Under the pieces are notes generated by a model. The model did not search any database and had not been told where the DNA came from. It worked only from the letters and a program-made list of their open reading frames with translations. A program made the position numbers and the translations under genes. Of a DNA stretch of 64,000 nt, positions 61,124-64,000 are shown piece by piece (position 1 is the stretch's first letter; every line of letters starts with the position of its first letter). Origin of the DNA: JAWMQL01 sp033283165 (GTDB taxonomy: Bacteria; Pseudomonadota; Gammaproteobacteria; Pseudomonadales; Halieaceae); the NCBI GenBank assembly GCA_033283165.1, contig JAWMQL010000010.1, positions 129,073 through 193,072 on the forward strand. Reading direction: 5' to 3'.

Positions 61124-61996
61124 TCAATTTCCGCTATCCAGTTCAAAGAATCTCGCAACGTTATCATACAGCAATTTTCTCTTTTCCTCGTCGGTCAGAA
61201 AAGGCAGGGAGTTCAAGTACTCAATCGACGGACCAATGGCGAGTTCTGGTCGCTGGTTCGGGTCTGTGCCGAACATCACGCGGTCCAGTACTCCGCCAGC
61301 CTTCGCTAACCGCAGGAATTCAGCGGCATGTTCCTGAAGGCGAGTGTAAGGCCACAGCATTACACCAAGATCGGAATAGACGTGAGGATAGACTCGCATC
61401 AGAGACAAGGCCTCACGGTAGTGCATTGTTCCGCTGTGTTGCAGATAGACTTTCAGTCTCGGATACCGAACTAAAACGTCCTCGATTAGCAAGGGATTTG
61501 CCAGAGAGATGCGAGCCTTTGGGCAACAAGTCATTGGGGCCATAGGCGGCAGTCCACCAGCATGACATGCCAGCGGAACACCGTGCTGCTCTGCAATCTC
61601 AAGGTAGGGAGCTTAAATCGGGTCTCCAGGCTCCTTACCGACAAAAACGGGAGCGAACTCCCCCAATACCTCGACCCGCCCGGCAACGACATGGTCCTCA
61701 AATTTCTCGGGTGAAATAATCTTGGAGCCAGTAATCTGGTATCCAGGGATGAATCGACTATCAGCGGCAGTCCACATGGCCAGGGCCTCCATGTTGCCGC
61801 TTACAACCGCAGAACGGACATTGTGCTCATCCATCTCAGCGATAGTCGCTCTCATGTGCTCAGTGCCGGTCGCAGGTGCTTGAGCATCCCGTTGGCGGTA
61901 GTTTTCGTCGGTCCAACCGTGCAGGTGCGCATCAATAACCTGTCCGAAGGCAACGGGAACGAAGGCCATGAGCAGCGCTGCATATAGAATTTTCAT
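61124..61996 (-). pseudogene. Secreted amidohydrolase (amidohydrolase_2 type) interrupted by one in-frame stop
   Basis: Starting at ATG 61996 (GGAG eight bases upstream) the frame encodes a signal peptide (MKILYAALLMAFVPVAFG) and the metal-binding start IDAHLHGW of a TIM-barrel amidohydrolase. At 61613-61615 a TAA follows GEFAPVFVGKEPGDPI. The same frame then continues without other damage: APYLEIAEQHGVPLACHAGG, LANPLLIEDVLVRYPRLKVYLQHSG, DRVMFGTDPNQRP, ending at 61124. A single base change (for example TAT to TAA) explains it. Either it is a recent pseudogene or a sequencing error; total intact length would be about 290 residues. Confidence 0.88.
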
Positions 61997-62253
61997 CAAT
62001 ACTTCTCCAATCTCTCGGTCACCTGGGGCCGGTTTATCAACCCCAATTTTTATACTTCGCATTTGTTTTGAGTTTCGGCACGCCGAATTCAGACACTGGC
62101 GACTTTAGCAATACGTGACTCAAAATTCAGTGCATTGCGTTGAAACTGATCCATCGTGCGACCGCTATCAGGTGTGAATTCAACCGGTCGTACGCATCTG
62201 GTGGGGTATAAGAACCGTAATCGCCTGGTTGCGGACGCTATACCGTATGCATC

Positions 62254-62853
62254 TCAGACCGGCACACCCGCTGCCCGCGCCACAAACGCCCATATCTCAT
62301 TCTGGGCGTCCCGCAGCGGTGTAGCCGGAGACGTACTTAGCGCGACACGCACACCTTCTGTTACGCCCGCTAGAATCATCGATACCAGTAGCAGCGGATT
62401 GTAAGTGGTGTTGATCTCTCCGGTGCTTTGCGCCTGGGCGATATTTCTGGCACCCAGTTCATTCATGCGTTTTGTGCGCTCCGCTTCTTCTGCGATCAGC
62501 GAGGGCTCGGTGCGCAGCCGGGTGGCCACGAGCAGGGCCACAGGGTCGTGGTAGAAGAATTCGACCATTGCAAAGACCCGACCTCGCTCGCGCTCGGCCC
62601 AGGTGTCACCTGCAAAAGGTACGGCGGTGACCCGGTCGTCCATGGCGGTGTAGAAGTCGTGCACCAGAGCCTGGATCAGGCCGGCCTTGCTGCCGAAGTG
62701 GTAATAAGTCAGGCCGTCCGATACACCGGCCCGCTTGGCCACCCTCGCAAGTTCAACGTCTCCGCCACCCTCGACCAACTCGGCCCTCGCTGCTTGCAGT
62801 ATCTGATCGCGCGTTGCCTTGCGAGATTTCTTTTCTCCAGATTTTGTTGCCAA
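62254..62853 (-). CDS. TetR family transcriptional regulator
   Basis: A 199-residue TetR-type repressor: N-terminal helix-turn-helix (RDQILQAARAELVEGGGDVELARVAKRAGVSDGLTYYHFGSKAGLIQALVHDF) and a C-terminal ligand domain with an aromatic/hydrophobic pocket (VFAMVEFFYHDPVALLVATRL). It starts 2 bp after the phytanoyl-CoA dioxygenase-like gene on the same strand, so both are read from the promoter at 63733-63761. It probably represses its own operon through the palindrome at 63718-63731. Confidence 0.9.
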   Translation of the reverse strand: MATKSGEKKSRKATRDQILQAARAELVEGGGDVELARVAKRAGVSDGLTYYHFGSKAGLIQALVHDFYTAMDDRVTAVPFAGDTWAERERGRVFAMVEFFYHDPVALLVATRLRTEPSLIAEEAERTKRMNELGARNIAQAQSTGEINTTYNPLLLVSMILAGVTEGVRVALSTSPATPLRDAQNEIWAFVARAAGVPV

Positions 62854-62855
62854 GT

Positions 62856-63701
62856 TTAGAGGTCCTCCAGTAGTCGTTTTGGATGCATGCCGTTGACCAT
62901 CCCAATGAAGGGCGGATGAATTGAATAGCCCAGCATACGTCGGATGTCTTCCGAAACTTCCTTCACAACGTCCTTAGGAATTCCGAGGAAGTAGTTTTCT
63001 TGTGTGCGGACCCAGGGTTCGCAGTACTGGCAAGTCACCGCCAGGCGGGCCTTGTCCGATCGATTGGCCCCGCCCCCGTGCCAGAATGTGCCGGGGTAAA
63101 AAATCACCGAGCCGGCGGCCATTATCGCGGGTTGCGCTTCCTCTACGGTTGGCACCCGATCTTCGCCCCAGTTATGCGAACCCGGAACAATGGCCGTAGC
63201 ACCATTTGTATCGGTGAAATCATCAATGGCCCATACAGTGGCCGCGCCCAGGGGAGGACGGGGACGGGGGATGGGGTAGAATCCGTCATCGGCGTGCAGT
63301 GCCTGGGCGTTTTCGCCGGGAAGGATGTTGATCAACTGAAGCTGGGACAACAAGTAATTCGGCAGGAACATCCGGTCCAGCAGCGCAAGGATGCGGGGGT
63401 GGTCCACCAGGCGATCAAGGGCACGCGTTTTCGCCAGCACGGCGTAAACGCGTTGTGTTTTCAGGCCCTCGAATTCGTTCCTGCCAACCTCCTTGAGTAG
63501 AGCACTGGCGGCTCGGCGTATCTCTTCCAGTTCAGTGTCTGTTAATAAGTTTTCGATAAGCAAGTAGCCATTTTTCTGCACGCTGGCCAGATCCGCTGCA
63601 GTCACTTCCAGCGGGATTTGTTGTGCCGCCTGGCTTTCGGTTCTGCGGTACTTGCCCGCCAAGTCGGCGGAGAGATAGTCATTGACGCTGGGCTGGGACA
63701 C
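62856..63701 (-). CDS. Phytanoyl-CoA dioxygenase (PhyH) family protein
   Basis: A 281-residue non-haem Fe(II)/2-oxoglutarate oxygenase. Iron ligands are His136 and Asp138 (QALHADDGF) and His208 (FYPGTFWHGGGANRS), with Arg214 as the likely 2-oxoglutarate contact; PGSHNWGED lies between. Members hydroxylate lipids, steroids or secondary metabolites. Coupled to a TetR regulator and next to an amidohydrolase and sulfotransferase, it suggests a small inducible oxidative pathway, but the substrate is unknown. ATG 63701 is 17 bp downstream of the operator. Confidence 0.86.
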   Translation of the reverse strand: MSQPSVNDYLSADLAGKYRRTESQAAQQIPLEVTAADLASVQKNGYLLIENLLTDTELEEIRRAASALLKEVGRNEFEGLKTQRVYAVLAKTRALDRLVDHPRILALLDRMFLPNYLLSQLQLINILPGENAQALHADDGFYPIPRPRPPLGAATVWAIDDFTDTNGATAIVPGSHNWGEDRVPTVEEAQPAIMAAGSVIFYPGTFWHGGGANRSDKARLAVTCQYCEPWVRTQENYFLGIPKDVVKEVSEDIRRMLGYSIHPPFIGMVNGMHPKRLLEDL

Positions 63702-63717
63702 AGGGGTTTCCTTATTA

Positions 63718-63731
63718 AGTTGAGCTCAACT
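63718..63731. promoter_or_regulatory. Operator palindrome for the TetR-type regulator
   Basis: AGTTGAGCTCAACT is a perfect 14-bp palindrome lying immediately downstream of the -10 element, over the expected transcription start. This is a standard repressor position; the TetR gene of the same operon is the obvious binder, by inference. Confidence 0.65.
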
Positions 63732-63732
63732 C

Positions 63733-63761
63733 AGTATAGTGGCACGCTCGGTAATCGTCAA
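63733..63761 (-). promoter_or_regulatory. Sigma-70 promoter of the phyH-tetR operon
   Basis: On the minus strand, TTGACG (63756-63761), a 17-bp spacer and TATACT (63733-63738): five of six matches in each hexamer and ideal spacing. It is the best promoter I see in the window. Confidence 0.82.
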
Positions 63762-63939
63762 TAGGCATTACTGCCCCGGCGAAACCGAACTCCGAAACAA
63801 CAATCTGGCTGCCGGTTTGTTTAGTGACAGCGAAGAAGAACCTGCGCCCTCGATAAACTCTATGACTGCTTCGAGGTGCGAATTCAACTGATCATTGCAA
63901 CACCCTGTTATCTTCTCGAAAAAGTGGAAGTGTTGCTAT

Positions 63940-64000
63940 ATGGCTCATAGAACTCGTCTTCATTACACAGATGAAATGAAGTCCCATATCTGGGATCGCT
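63940..64000 (+). mobile_element. IS30-type transposase, N-terminal fragment running off the right edge
   Basis: Twenty codons are visible from ATG 63940: MAHRTRLHYTDEMKSHIWDR. This is the typical opening of IS30-family transposases (H-R-T-x-L-x-Y-T, then a W-x-R-W helix-turn-helix). Just upstream, TGCAACAC (about 63897-63904) and GTGTTGC (63930-63936) form a short inverted pair that may belong to the element's left end. The element boundary cannot be fixed without its other end. Confidence 0.7.

Overview
The window is a GC-rich, tightly packed bacterial chromosome segment. Gene content and order point to a gammaproteobacterium: ffs-dnaX-ybaB-recR, topA-lexA-mfd-gap-nqrABCDEF-apbE-nqrM, and lolCDE-comEC-exbBD-msbA-lpxK-kdsB. 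The topA to nqr order resembles that of Pseudomonas aeruginosa as I remember it. The Na+-pumping NQR operon, the steroid/aromatic genes and the phytanoyl-CoA dioxygenase-type gene suggest a marine Cellvibrionales/Halieaceae-like organism. That placement is inference; no rRNA is present.

Layout. 1-2.0 kb: 3' end of bolA, trhO and a secreted trypsin-like protease. 2.1-9.4 kb: a co-directional catabolic cluster (DHRS1-like SDR, HsaA-like flavin monooxygenase, HsaD/MhpC-like C-C hydrolase, hydratase, acetylating aldehyde dehydrogenase, hydroxy-oxovalerate aldolase, GST, TauE/SafE permease). It looks like the lower part of a meta-cleavage (possibly steroid) pathway, but no ring-cleavage dioxygenase is present. 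9.4-11.1 kb: a decayed rarD and ompW, the latter behind a well-placed FNR/Anr-type promoter. 11.1-11.8 kb: a 62-bp perfect palindrome, three tRNAs (Pro, His, Arg) and 4.5S RNA. 12-17 kb: a secreted hypothetical, dnaX with a programmed -1 frameshift signal, ybaB, recR, rnd, ycgL, ycgN. 17-21 kb: a small membrane protein, a membrane VWA protein, a MoxR ATPase and a CoxE-like VWA protein. 21-25 kb: minus-strand TrmH-family methyltransferase, AraC and IclR regulators, then a glutaredoxin-like protein and a universal stress protein that converge on a 14-bp tandem repeat.

25-46 kb is a conserved housekeeping block: topA, two small conserved genes, lexA with two SOS boxes, mscS, mtiP, csiV, mfd, gap, the six-gene nqr operon and its maturation genes apbE (FMN transfer) and nqrM (iron delivery). 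46-57 kb is an envelope block: lolCDE (lipoprotein release), a DUF2062 protein, comEC (DNA uptake), exbB/exbD, msbA, lpxK and kdsB (lipid A/Kdo supply).

57-64 kb differs in character: less GC-rich by eye, with looser spacing, a shattered methyltransferase, an amidohydrolase with one in-frame stop, a sulfotransferase, two orphan membrane proteins and a site-2 protease. It ends with a phyH-tetR operon carrying a clear promoter/operator and the first 20 codons of an IS30-type transposase at the right edge. This is the accessory, decaying part of the window. No gene-free stretch exceeds about 300 bases once RNA genes are counted; the gaps in the last 7 kb (about 100-240 bases) hold nothing I recognise beyond the sites listed.
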